Source: Calycina herbarum
Taxonomy: Eukaryota; Ascomycota; Leotiomycetes; Helotiales; Pezizellaceae
Assembly (NCBI GenBank): GCA_001414485.1
Contig: LLEY01000303.1
Location: 1-40,773 of the forward strand
DNA length: 40,773 nt
Direction of reading: 5' to 3'
Numbering within the stretch: the first letter of the stretch is position 1; each line of letters starts with the position of its first letter. The notes below the pieces were generated by a model. The model made no database searches, was not told the DNA's origin, and worked only from the letters and a program-made list of their open reading frames with translations. This document shows, piece by piece, positions 7,917 through 17,701 of this stretch. The position numbers and the translations under genes were made by a program.

Positions 7917-10900
7917 TTATGTCGTTGGATTGTTGGACTCGGGAGCAGGGCTGACGGAAAGGTTTGCGCCGTTCTTCTCAGCGGCTTTTCTTTCGTTCGA
8001 GGACATCTCTTTGGCTTTCGTATCAGTGGCAATTTCCGCCTGCTTCTCCATCAAAGAGTCCATATCCATGCCATTGTCAACCTCGTCACGGTCAACCATC
8101 TCCCCGTCCTTGTTGTCGACATCCACTTGCTCTTTTTTTATCGCAAAAGCGTCTCGTTTTCCAGGAATTCCACTGCTTCTGTGGTGATTATCCAACTCAT
8201 CGTCATCAGAGTCATCGTCATCAGAGTCATCGTCACCAGTGTCAGAAGCCGCATCTGAGTCGTTCTCGCTTTCAGAGTCAAGAACTGCGGTATTAACCAA
8301 GCCACCCTCAGATTCCGAGTTTTCGTTTCGTTCGGAGTCATCATTGTCAACGACATCTTTCAAAACAAGTTCAAACTCCGAGATACTCAGTTTGTTTTGG
8401 AGCGCATCCGTCAAGTAATTGAGAAGCTTGTTGACATGCTCTTTAAGTTTGAACTTCTCGGTATCATTCTTATCATTGCGAGGCTTGGACACGGCGTTTT
8501 CAACCATGCGTTTAAAATATGTTGAAATCCCGCTTGGAATAGATTTTGCTGCCTTGGCGAGCGCTAGCTTTTGAGCGGCCGTCATCGTGTTAAAACGTTT
8601 TTTGACATCTTTTCTTACTTTCTCCGAAAAGTTGACGGCATTCTTATGGACGAATTTATCGAGTTCCTTCTCCATTCAGTCTTTCGTACCCGGTCCTATT
8701 GTGTTGTATTAGCAGTTGCAGCTGGAAAGCAGTGAAGTGATCGATGCAAGTGAGTATAAACTTACCAGTATGCTTAAGACAATCGTTGTAAGCCGTCTTC
8801 ATGAGCTCTTTCATTTTGGGCTCAATAGCTTGGTGAGTTGCGGTAGCCGCTCTGCGGAAATCTCGAAGGGCGTCGGCAACGGAGTCCTTGAACAATGGTT
8901 CCAGGAGTTCAATTTGGTCAAGAAGCTTTTGGGCCGGGTAGTAAGAGCTTGAGCAGATTTTGAGCATGCTTTGCTCAAAAGATTCTTTGAATTTCTTCAT
9001 GTGTTTCGTGATTTCGACTTCGAATTTTTTGTAATGTTCCAACATTGTCTTTTGGAACATTTCATGCCAAAGAGGGGCGATACGCTGCATGAACAATGCT
9101 GCAAAGGCACCGTTCAAGTTGATGGTCTTCTTCTTCTTTCTGGGGAAGTAACCATCTCGTCGAAATGTAGCCTTGATTGTCGGAACCCTCATTTGGGGTT
9201 CGCCGTATTCCTCCGAGTTGATCGTCGCACGCTTCCAATCTCCCACGTCGATTTCGGTTAAATTTTGAGTGATCTTCTTCGTCAACACTGTCTTAACACT
9301 CGCAATGGTCTTTGTGACAGTATTGTCGCACGACCCATTGAATGTTTGGAGGCAACCAATGAGGGCTTCTCTGAGTTTATCAGTTTTATCAAGGGGTAGC
9401 TTTATATCAGCGTCCCTCATCTTGGCCCACAACTGCACCTTCGGCCGCAAAATATTCCATCTAGCGATTAGCTTATCCACCAATATCTCGTTCTCAACGG
9501 AAGTAAGAGAAATCAGATATCGCTGCACAGCTGGAAGCATCGTTCCTTCAATGGTATCAAACGGGAGTAGTTCGCCGTATTCATACCGCAAACTTCCGTT
9601 CAACTTGTGAAACGCGGTGGAACTGACGCAGAAAACTTTGAGATTTTCTGTAGAATACTCTATAATCATGTCAGTACAATTGGCTTGACGATCGCACGTG
9701 TCTGCTTACCTTGGTGGTGGCGCTTATTCGCTGTTCCTTGCTCTTCCAGGTCCTCCATCTCCGTCTCTGTCTCGTCGATACCAAGTTTGAAATGCTTTTT
9801 GGTATGTTCCGAACTCCAATTATGTCGCGCTTCAAGACATTTTATCTTCATTCGATGTTGCAATTGCTTCTCCCGTTGGTCGTCATCCTCATCACGTTTT
9901 CGCTTCCTCGACAGAGCTTTGAATTCCTCACATTCGGCTCGAAGAACCGACTTTTGTAGTGACAGATTGCGAATGGTTTCTTCCGTCTTTATGTCGTCAG
10001 TTTTCGTCAATATGAAAGTTACTGCGGAGTATCTGTCGTCCATGTACAGACTGTGCCTGAAAGAGCGACACAGAAGCTCTTTTGCTACTTCGTTATCCAC
10101 AGCTCGGACAATGTCCGCCACTATCCAAATGTGGTCGAGTTTGTTCAGGTAGTTGAGGGTGATAGAAGATCTTGCCGTGTTGGAATCTCCAACACCTGGA
10201 AGGTCGACTAATACAAGCCCGCGTTCCAGGATGGGAGAATTCGTGTAGATTCTAACCCTCTTTACCAGAGGCCACAGATCTCCATTGTCGGACTCGTTAG
10301 AACTGTCAACATATGATGTGATCTCATCGTGCAGTGCCTCCGCGGTTGAGCGCTCGATAGTCCGCTTCTTCCCAAGTATACTGGAAAGCTTTCTGATTTC
10401 CAGTAACTGCTTTAGCTTCATCTTTGCAAGTTTCTCGCGAGGTACGTTGGGATAGATTGATTCGAGCTTGTCGAGCGCAAGAACAGCTTCACTGTTTAAT
10501 TTTGTCGAATTGACCTCCTTTCCGGTTTTGATGTCGCCCAAAAGATGTTTCAACTCTTCGAAAAAATCCTTTTCGTCATCAAACTCGATTTCTGCACGAA
10601 ACTCCTTTCCGGGGACCTTGGATCCGTTATAGGATACCTCAGTCACAACTATTTTGGACTTGTCAGCAATCAAAAATTATTTCTTGAAGCAATACACAGC
10701 CTTGCTCTGTGTTCATCACTCCATATCTTGCTGTACCAAAACATCAAGAATAGTCTCTGTGGTGTATGCAGTGTAACGCTAAAAAACCCCCAAAGCCCCA
10801 CACGTGAAACAAGACTCACCACTTGTAGATGCTCTCATACCATTGCACGGTAGAAGAACATGTTCACCAAGAAGAGCATTGATAAACGATGACTTTCCTA

Positions 10901-11340
10901 TTCCTGTTTGACCCAATACTCCAATCAAAACCCGTGGAACTTGATTAATTTCGCAAATTTTCTCTACGCTTTGTTAACCATTGCCACAGGAAAAAATAGA
11001 GGCAAACCCACCTGCTTCGCTCTCAAACTCGCCACACTCAGGATATTTGGCTGCATTTTTTCTCATTAACTTCTTGAAATGGTCAAGGAAGTCTCTCGTG
11101 TGCTTGGCAGTTTTCATTTTTTTGGTACTTGTATCGTCGGATTTTTCCTATTTCATGCATTAGTAGAGCTTCTGATACAGGATTTAGATGTAACCGTACA
11201 GAACCGGGCTCTCTCTCGTTATTAGAAACCCTCGCTGGTTTGGAATTACCTAGCATTTTCGAGATATCATCGTCTTGGTCAGGCTCGGGCTTTACGATTG
11301 ACTCGTGAGCCTTAAGCAATTTCTCCATGGCACCAGCCAT
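7917..11340 (-). CDS. Dynamin-superfamily GTPase, SLIP-GC-like, with an in-frame TGA
   Basis: Large GTPase related to the nuclear GTPase SLIP-GC group; its biochemical role in fungi is not established. Six coding exons on the minus strand: 11340-11200, 11147-11012, 10963-10820, 10648-9710, 9659-8766 and 8695-7917 (introns 52, 48, 171, 50 and 70 bp). Together they give one frame of 1,011 codons including two stops. G1 is GQTGIGKS (residues 110-117), followed by the switch-like MRASTSVVTE created by splicing, G3 DLPGVGD (289-295) and G4 TKTD (355-358). A long helical stalk-like region follows. In the last exon the frame reads HTGPGTKD, then TGA (8678-8676), then MEKELDKFVHK, and stays open for 252 codons including a Ser/Asp acidic stretch. 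The last intron has a textbook branch site and AATAG acceptor, so the stop cannot be spliced out easily. Either the product is 757 aa, or this is a recent nonsense allele, read-through or a sequence error. Confidence 0.82.
8676..8678 (-). other. In-frame TGA inside the GTPase gene
   Basis: Codon 758 of the assembled frame is TGA, followed directly by ATG GAG AAG. A single C-to-T transition from CGA (Arg) would explain it and would give KDRMEKEL, which is natural for the helical region. The frame on both sides carries coherent GTPase-family helical sequence. Confidence 0.75.
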
Positions 11341-11348
11341 GATTGCAA

Positions 11349-11412
11349 CTTAAGAGTGTTAGCAGAATATGATAACCGTGTTGGTCTTGGGGATGGGAGA
11401 GGTGGGATGTAC
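11349..11412 (-). other. Probable 5' UTR intron of the GTPase gene
   Basis: On the minus strand the leader reads CCAGCAG then GTACATCC, and 64 bp later CTGCTAACACTCTTAAG then TTGCAATCATGG. This supplies a donor, a CTAAC branch site and an AG acceptor 8 nt before the start codon. It is supported by splice signals only. Confidence 0.45.
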
Positions 11413-11761
11413 CTGCTGGAGATCGAAAGTGAAGCTGGATCGAATAGACTTCAACTATGATCTGTTGGATGCGATGAGCAATATGCTCGAAGACTCGAAG
11501 ATACGAATCAAAGACTGAATGGGCGAAGGCTGAGAGACATTGGTCAATATTGAATTTGGGGTAAGATTGAGAGTGGAGAGGCGTTGATGTGAAAGAGAGG
11601 TGGAGGCGTAAGAGAGATGAATGTGGAAGAAGGTTGGATGGGAAGAGAGTTGAAGATAAGTTGGTCCTTCTCTGGCGCTAGTACTGAAAGGGAAAGCCTT
11701 TTTTGCAAAAGGTGAGATCAATGCGATAGATCAATGCTGAGGTTGAGCGTCGGATACTTGA
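11413..11761. other. Intergenic region upstream of the GTPase gene
   Basis: Promoter and leader side of the GTPase gene and downstream side of the RRM-like gene. It is purine-rich on the plus strand (AAGAGAG, GGAGAGG tracts), that is, CT-rich on the minus strand, as in many fungal leaders. The 88-codon minus frame at 11455-11721 has no features and is not called. Confidence 0.45.
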
Positions 11762-12444
11762 TCAAATGAAACTGAATTGAAAAGACCAAAGTCGAGGGCA
11801 GACCTGGCAACTCAAGTGCAGCACAGGAGACGGTCTTTGGGAGCACAGAAGTGAAGGCCTTGGCCAAGAATATTGAAGTTGAACCTTCAGACAGTTAATG
11901 GAAGGAAGAGTTGAAAAGATGGGGAAGTGGAGAGGTAGAAACGGAGGGATAAATAGTCTTTTGGAGTTCTGCCTCCCATCGAATGGGAGTTGGATAGTGT
12001 GTCCACGAATCACCTCAAGAGCCTGGGCTCTTGAAGGAAATTGCAAGAAGACCCACCCGTAGATACCTCGTTTTGAGATCGATATCAAAAGCGAAGGTGA
12101 GGTTGATGATTGAGCCGATACTTTAGTATAAGCGGACAAGTCAAGCTTGAAGTAGTGAATAGCCGTGGGAGTCCCTTGCGTTATTCGTGTGGAAATTCCG
12201 CTCTTAAGAAAAACAATCCTCGCTAATTTGATTGTTGGGGCTGGGAGGTTTATGTAGTTGGGATGGCGGCTCTTGAGTTGCTCACAGCCAGGACAGAGGT
12301 CATGAGCAAGACCGAGAACCCGCATACAACAATTCAATGCGTCTTACTTTAGTAGTCACCCTTTCCTGGAAATAAATGAAAGACATCTAAACCATTTCCA
12401 TGAGACTTCTCACATCTATTGCAAAACCGCCTTGAGCCCGTCAT
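11762..12444 (-). CDS. Hypothetical protein with possible zinc-binding N-terminus and RRM-like domain
   Basis: Uncertain gene. The minus-strand ATG at 12444 starts MTGSRRFCNRCEKSHGN. A GTTTAG or GTGAGA donor and the acceptor after TACTAAAGTAAG (at 12346/12347) can join this to a second exon beginning near 12345, which reads DALNCCMRVLGLAHDLCPGCEQLKSRH. The Cys pairs (CNRC, CPGC) would suit a small zinc site. Later, KRGIYGWVFLQF followed by PSRAQALEVI resembles an RRM RNP-1 strand and its following helix, and ARIVFLKSG could be the first strand. The C-terminal 60 residues are low in complexity and may be out of frame or wrongly spliced. No orthologue is recognised; the exon choice and both ends need transcript data. 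Confidence 0.35.
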
Positions 12445-12751
12445 CCCATGGTCATGAACCGAAGATCGAGTTCTCTCTCTGGCCAAGACGATTGACCGTT
12501 ACCCAAGCCAACTGTAGCCATTTTTTGTTGAGTAAGTGTTCGATGTATAAATGCAATGAATTTTACGAGACTAAACGGGGCTGTTGATTTCTTGGTGAGT
12601 GTGTCGAGTATTTTATGCTCATCGATGGTGGTTGATAGCGGGGTTTTTCGCTTGTCCGAGATTTTACCGATAGAACCACCATGTCTTAAAATCATTGCTG
12701 CCAAAATCAACTCCTAACGATTTTCACAACCTCAAAGCAGGAGAACAAAAT
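12445..12751. promoter_or_regulatory. Shared promoter region, RRM-like gene and Hpm1
   Basis: About 300 bp separates the two divergent starts. A 26-codon upstream frame on the minus strand (12521-12441) ends in a TGA that overlaps the ATG at 12444 as ATGA. No conserved box identified. Confidence 0.4.
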
Positions 12752-13869
12752 ATGTCTGCCTTCAGTTTTTCCTTCTCTGGTGATGATTATGAAGAAGATA
12801 AGTCTGCGTCAACGCCAGAACCGCCATTCCCTTCATCAAATCATGCCGCTGAAACGGGATCTCTCCGACGAGTTTCCAATTCCGCATTTCCAGTAGCCGG
12901 TCAACCATTACTGAAGCCTCAAAAACATGATCTAGTGACCATGTTGAAAGCACTTCCTTCAAAAATCTCATATGGAACTCTCAAAATCAAATTGGATGAT
13001 GGTCAGGAAATCTCACTCCCAAGGAGAGAGCTCTGGGATGTGCGGGTGCAACTGATGGCCGAGGACGACGACGAGAGTCTGGGGAACCTCGGAAAGGACG
13101 ATGTGAGGACTGGTGTCTACGAAGGGGGGTTCAAGAGCTGGGAGAGTTCCGTGGATGTGGTAAAGGAGATGTACAAGAAGAAAGACCAAATTCTCTCTCT
13201 TCCAGGGATGTTTCTTGAGGTACGGAGGACCCAACTCTTTGGAATCTTCTTGATCACTGATATTATCTTTAGCTCGGATGTGGTACTGCACTTCCGTCTC
13301 TTGCTGTCTTTCAGTGGCTGCTCCAGAGTTCCCAACCCTCTTCTGCAGGAAGACTTGAACTGGGGCTTGCCGATTACAATCCTACTGTACTTCAGCTGGT
13401 TACATTGCCAAACCTACTGTTGTCCTGGGCACAGGTGACAAGAACTGAAGCCTGGGAAACCGAGGGCGAACTCGAGATTGATTCCGAAGTCGTGGAACAA
13501 TTCCTTGCATCGCTGGGAACCTATGGCGTATCGTTATCCTTTTTCTCCGGTGCCTGGAGTCCGGAATTTGTGGTCTTGGTCGACCAAAGCACCCTACCGC
13601 GGCTTTCCAGACTCACAATTCTTGGTGCCGAAACCATATACTCCCCTGCTGCTCTGTTATCATTCGGAGAGACTCTTATGAGTCTTCTGGATCTCCCGGG
13701 TTTGGAAGAAAGGACGGCATTTATTGCAGCCAAAAAAGTGTATTTTGGCGTTGGAGGTTCAATGGAGGACTTTTGTGATCTCATTCGAGGCAAAGGTGGT
13801 GCGGTCAACCAGATCAGGGAAGAGAGCGACGGTGTTCGACGAGCTGTTGTGGAAGTAACGAGGCCATGA
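12752..13869 (+). CDS. hpm1: Protein-histidine N-methyltransferase (Hpm1/METTL18 family)
   Basis: S-adenosylmethionine-dependent methyltransferase. In yeast and human the family modifies a histidine of ribosomal protein Rpl3/RPL3, linking it to ribosome assembly and translation. Two exons, 12752-13219 and 13273-13869 (354 aa, like yeast Hpm1 at about 377). The MSAFSFSFSGDD N-terminus and the GVYEGGFKSWESSVDVV block (about 121-137) are family signatures. The 53-bp intron (GTACGG..TTTAG) joins MFLE to LGCGTALPSLAVF, rebuilding the SAM-binding motif I, ELGCGTALPS. GLADYNPTVL (about 187-196) is the following acidic motif, and SFFSGAWSPEF and a C-terminal KKVYFGVGGS segment complete the fold. The start is the first ATG; the frame open upstream has no ATG. 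A Fot1/pogo remnant begins 290 bp downstream of the stop. Confidence 0.9.
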
Positions 13870-14158
13870 ATTCCCAACCAACCAAAAGTCTTGATATACC
13901 CGAAACAGGCATGCTTCCTACGGAGAACACGAGTTGTGTTCTGTGGTGCTCGGACCCGAACAGCACGATAATAGATAGTGTCTGTGATGCTTTAGGTTTT
14001 CCATCGGCTGGGAGCCCCTCCCCTCACGACGATGCATCCTGGTCCACTCGATACTTAACCCAACCCCATACACGTACATACCTTGTGCGTCAGTGACCCC
14101 GCACGAAGCTCAAAATTCTCTCAGAAAGTGGATTTAATAATACTTCTCCTACAAATTA
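13870..14158. other. Spacer between hpm1 and the transposon
   Basis: 3' flank of the methyltransferase gene. A 76-codon frame (13866-14096) starts at an ATG overlapping the hpm1 stop (ATGA) but has no domain or family features and is read as 3' UTR. Base composition is normal until the transposon edge, so RIP has not obviously leaked into the gene. Confidence 0.5.
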
Positions 14159-14273
14159 ATCGTCGGATCCACCAACCCACCCGTCCACCGACCACCATCC
14201 CACCTACGGGAGGGTTGGTCTTTTTAATTAGGTTAACCTTTCAATTAGTCTAGCTAGATTAATAGATAATCTA
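14159..14273 (+). repeat. Left terminal inverted repeat of the Fot1/pogo element
   Basis: Matches the reverse complement of the right end from the tip to GATTAATAGATAAT. It differs by a few transitions and by a 23-bp extra segment near 14182-14204 rich in CCACC. The GC-rich outer part is largely spared by RIP. Confidence 0.85.
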
Positions 14274-15651
14274 GGCTGAAACTAGACGTTAGTTTACTTG
14301 GTTTTAGAATATTATAAACTTTAAGAACTATTATCTATAAATCTAGTAATAACTTAGTTAATTCTTAAGCTTTTTACTTAAAAACTTTAGTATTTTATAG
14401 CTCTTTATCTATGTATTCTTTCTAGAATCTGCAATAACCTTACTATACCCTGAACTGATAGAGTTCTTGCCTTTAAGCTAACCCTCGCTGTTATATTTCT
14501 TAGAACTGAAAATCCTAGAATATAATAAACTACTTCTTCTTAGAAAGAGAAGAGCTAATACCTCTGATCTAGAGATTATAGAGAGAGCTTTAAAATACTA
14601 AAGAGACTACTCCTAGTAGTGTGCTTCTCTGGTAGCCTTTCGCTTCTAAGTTCCTCTGAAAGAGTTAAGATAACGAAAGAGAGATCTTACTATTATAAGA
14701 CGAGATAAGTGCCACCGAAGTACGCTCTTTAACACCTTAGAATATAAAGCTATTTAGAGATATATTATTATATAATATACTAATAGTTTCCTAACTAATA
14801 AAGAGATGATTATAGGAGTAGTTATAGCTCTTCTCGTAGAATAAGACCTTCTATAAACTAATCCTCTTTCTCGTTCTTAGTAAAATAACTTTCTTAATTA
14901 CTTACCTTATATTAAGTACTCTATTTAGAAGCCTCTTAATATTCAACAGAAGTCAGCTTAAAGTGTTCTTAACGTTAAGAGGTTTTTTAAAGAGTATAAA
15001 GCTCTTATTACAAAGTATAATATACTATTATACTAGATATAGAACTTTGACGAAGCTGACTTCTAAGTAGGAGTTTCTAAAGGTAAGCGAGCATATATAC
15101 TAGCTAATGCTCTTCTATAGTACTTAGATAGTCTAGAAGACCGCTGTTAAGTTACTCTTATAAAGGGTATTCGTACTTTTAGTAGTTTTATCTCTTTTAT
15201 AATTATAATCTAGTAGTGAACTCTTTGGTTTAAGTAATAGTAGTTATACTAATAAAAAGCTTAGTTTAGCTTAGCTTTATTACTTTACTACTTAGACTTA
15301 TATAATAATTAGTAGCTTTTCTTCTATTCTTCTTAATAAACATACTAATAAGCGAGCACTTTTAGGCTAGAAGAATAGAAGTCTTTTAGATATAAAGATA
15401 GAAATAGTAAGAGAGAGAGAGGCTTTAACTTAAATAGGCTAATTATTATAGAAGATTTAGATATAGAATATAACGAAACTTTTGAAGAGGATATAGAGTA
15501 TAATATAGAAGAAGAACTTGATGTAGAAGATTAAGTAGATCCTTTATTATTTAGTAGAGGAAATATACTTGGAAATTAGTTAGAATTTATCTTGTTTCCT
15601 AATTTCTATGACTCGTGAATGGCCTTAAAGTAGGTCTGATATCCTAGAAGA

Positions 15652-15742
15652 GCATTATCTATTAATCTAGCTGGACTAATTAAAAGGTTGACCTAATTAA
15701 AAAGATCAACCCTCCCGTAGGTGGGTTGGTGGATCCGACGAT
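15652..15742 (-). repeat. Right terminal inverted repeat of the Fot1/pogo element
   Basis: Reads inward as ATCGTCGGATCCACCAACCC, then ACCTACGGGAGGGTTGATC and on to GATTAATAGATAAT. It is about 91 bp, shorter than the left copy by the 23-bp segment. The mismatches with the left copy are all transitions. Confidence 0.85.
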
Positions 15743-16022
15743 TACTCCTATTCAATTACACAGCTATTTGCCAATGGCTACCCTATACCCATCATTGAAC
15801 CAGTTCCGCGGAACACATGTGACCCGGAACTATTTTGTGGCCCAAGTAGTACGTGATCCCCTCTTTGCATCACAATTGAGAAGGCACTCTAATCTTCATA
15901 GTTATATACAACTTGTCGTCTCCTTCTCTTATTGTTCTTTCTGATAGAGAACTTGCTGTCCAACACTATCTCCCACAAGCCCAGAAACGATTCCACAACA
16001 ATCCTACTTCGACTTAGTAAAA

Positions 16023-17701
16023 ATGGCCAACCCAACTGAAGGTTACGACAAAAGATGGCTTCATGTAAAACCGTCTCCTCCCTCTACTTCACAACATACT
16101 AAATCTTGAACCACAGTTCGAGGAACAATTCGGAACACGTCCTCTTTTCTCTGGCTCTCCCGAAGAAATCAAACAGCAATTCAAAGCCGTATCTTCCTTG
16201 GTGGCAAGCCAATTGCCTCCACCCGATCCCTCTACCGTCACTAGGGACACCACTGCCAATGATGTTCCCGTTCGTATTTACACACCTCAACATGCTGGGG
16301 AGAAACTACCAATTGGAGTTTATTTTCATGGGGGAGGATGGATGGTTGGAGATCTTGATTGTAAGTTCATTTTTTGTGGTGAAGAATGTGCCTTGTTAAG
16401 AGAAGTGAGCATCGATCTGCGGGCACCTAATTTTCTCGTTACTTGAGATAATTACGGATATTATACGAGAGCTTTTAGGAGAACCAAGGAACTAAGTTTC
16501 TAATTCTTCTAGAGCTTCTCGAACAATACTTTCAAGTATCCTCGAAGTGAAAGTAGGTGTTCGCAGAGCAAGGCGTACTTATGCGTACTTCTCTTACGTG
16601 TTCCCCCTTGTTTGCAAGCAAGAGTTTTCGGTTGAGATTCTGTACGTATCCCTTGAGGTGTTTATAACTGTGAATCTCTACTCTACGAAAAGGTTGGAAG
16701 AATGCTTCTCCTTCAACCTTCATTTAATATTTTAAAGCACCAAGGGAAATGTTCGTTGCTTTTACTTCCTACTCGGCGTTTCAAATTTGAGGATATCTTG
16801 AAAGTCACTTGAAGATTCCACATGTTATCTCCCGACGTTCTTGGAATGAATTCCTTTTCCATGGCAAAGTTCCATGCAAGCTGTAAAGATTGTTGCTCGG
16901 CCTCCCATTTTTCTTCTTTTTCCATCCATTCGACCCTCACGCAGAACTGAACGAAGATTAACAACCACTTAGCTGAGGATACTTGGTGCCGTTACATTTC
17001 CAAGCATACACCATGCATAATCGTCTCAGTCGACTACCGCTTATCTCCAACCTACAAAATGCCAACCCAACTCTTCGATGGGCTTGCAGCATTTCACTGG
17101 GTTAGTATTCATCTTGGGCTTTTTCCAAGACACCACTAATTCTATTTCTCTCCAGGTTCACAACAACGCAGTGCAATTAGGAGGCGACATCGAAAAAGTC
17201 TTCACCATCGGAGCTTCAGCAGGTGGAGGACTCGCCCTAACGGTCGCAGACCAACTCATAAAATCCCAACTCCGTAATCACATCTGTGGCGTCGTTGCCC
17301 TCGTCCCCATAACAACCCACCCTTCCAACCCCCCGGCGGATCACAAGCCCCTCTACACCTCCTATTTTGAAAACGGGGCTGGCACACCTGTCATCGATAC
17401 CCAAGTCATACACACCTTTTTCGATTACGCGGATAGCAAACCAGATGATGAGCGGTGTTTCGTTACTTTGTCTAAGAATTTAGCTGAGTTTCCACCGGTG
17501 TATATTGCTACTTGTGGGAAGGATCCGCTTAGGGATGATGGGTTGGTGTTGGAGATGATGCTTGGGGAGAGACATGTTAGGGTTCATAGGGATAATTATG
17601 AGGGGTTTCCGCATTATTTTTGGTTGTTTCCGGGGGTCGAGGGTGGGGAGGTTGTGCTTGAAAATGTGGTTAAGGGGATGAAGTTGTTGTTTAATTTCTA
17701 A
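16023..17701 (+). CDS. Alpha/beta hydrolase, hormone-sensitive-lipase (alpha/beta hydrolase_3) type
   Basis: Probable esterase or lipase acting on small carboxyl esters; substrate unknown. Four exons: 16023-16064, 16117-16360, 16973-17100 and 17156-17701 (319 aa). Motifs: oxyanion-hole HGGG at residues 85-88, nucleophile elbow GASAG with Ser159, probable catalytic Asp261 in CGKDPLRDDG, and His291 in EGFPHYF. The exon 2/3 junction reads GDLDSEDTWCRYIS and is followed by SVDYRLSPTYKMP, a standard HSL-family block, so the 612-bp intron between them is well supported. The other introns are 52 and 55 bp. Length is normal for the family (about 300-350 aa). No signal peptide, so cytosolic. It sits 280 bp downstream of the transposon. 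Many fungal members act in detoxification or secondary metabolism, but no cluster is present here. Confidence 0.88.
16361..16972 (+). other. Unusually long intron of the hydrolase gene
   Basis: 612 bp from GTAAGT to a CACTTAG acceptor with an upstream TTAAC branch-like site, about ten times the typical intron here. It contains an imperfect inverted repeat, ACTTTCAAGTATCCTC (about 16528-16543) against GAGGATATCTTGAAAGT (about 16789-16805). Short open frames inside have no features. Confidence 0.6.

Larger units (their letters stand above)
14159..15742 (+). mobile_element. Degenerate Fot1/pogo (Tc1/mariner) DNA transposon, RIP-mutated
   Basis: 1,584-bp element flanked by TA on both sides (14157-14158 and 15743-15744), the Tc1/mariner target duplication. 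The ends are inverted copies beginning ATCGTCGGATCCACCAACCC. The interior is very AT-rich with CA and TG almost absent over hundreds of bases, the classic product of RIP. A plus-strand frame still shows pogo-type transposase pieces despite many TAA/TAG codons. NFDEADF (15043-15063) corresponds to the catalytic-Asp NFDE-GF motif and is followed by VGVSKGKRAYILANA. YLDSLEDRC and VTLIKGI match the downstream conserved block. There is no functional transposase. It lies between hpm1 and the hydrolase gene and interrupts neither. Confidence 0.88.

Noticed and set aside
13866..14096. 76-codon frame whose ATG overlaps the hpm1 stop codon
   Set aside because: Translational coupling of this kind is not expected in a nuclear fungal gene, and the sequence has no features; read as 3' UTR.
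14591..15600. Possible AT-rich protein-coding or regulatory region
   Set aside because: The AT bias and lack of CA/TG come from RIP of the transposon interior; all frames are full of stops.
16547..16964. Small frames inside the long hydrolase intron as a nested gene
   Set aside because: Both strands give only 60-80 codon frames without domains; no initiation context or splice partners support a nested gene.
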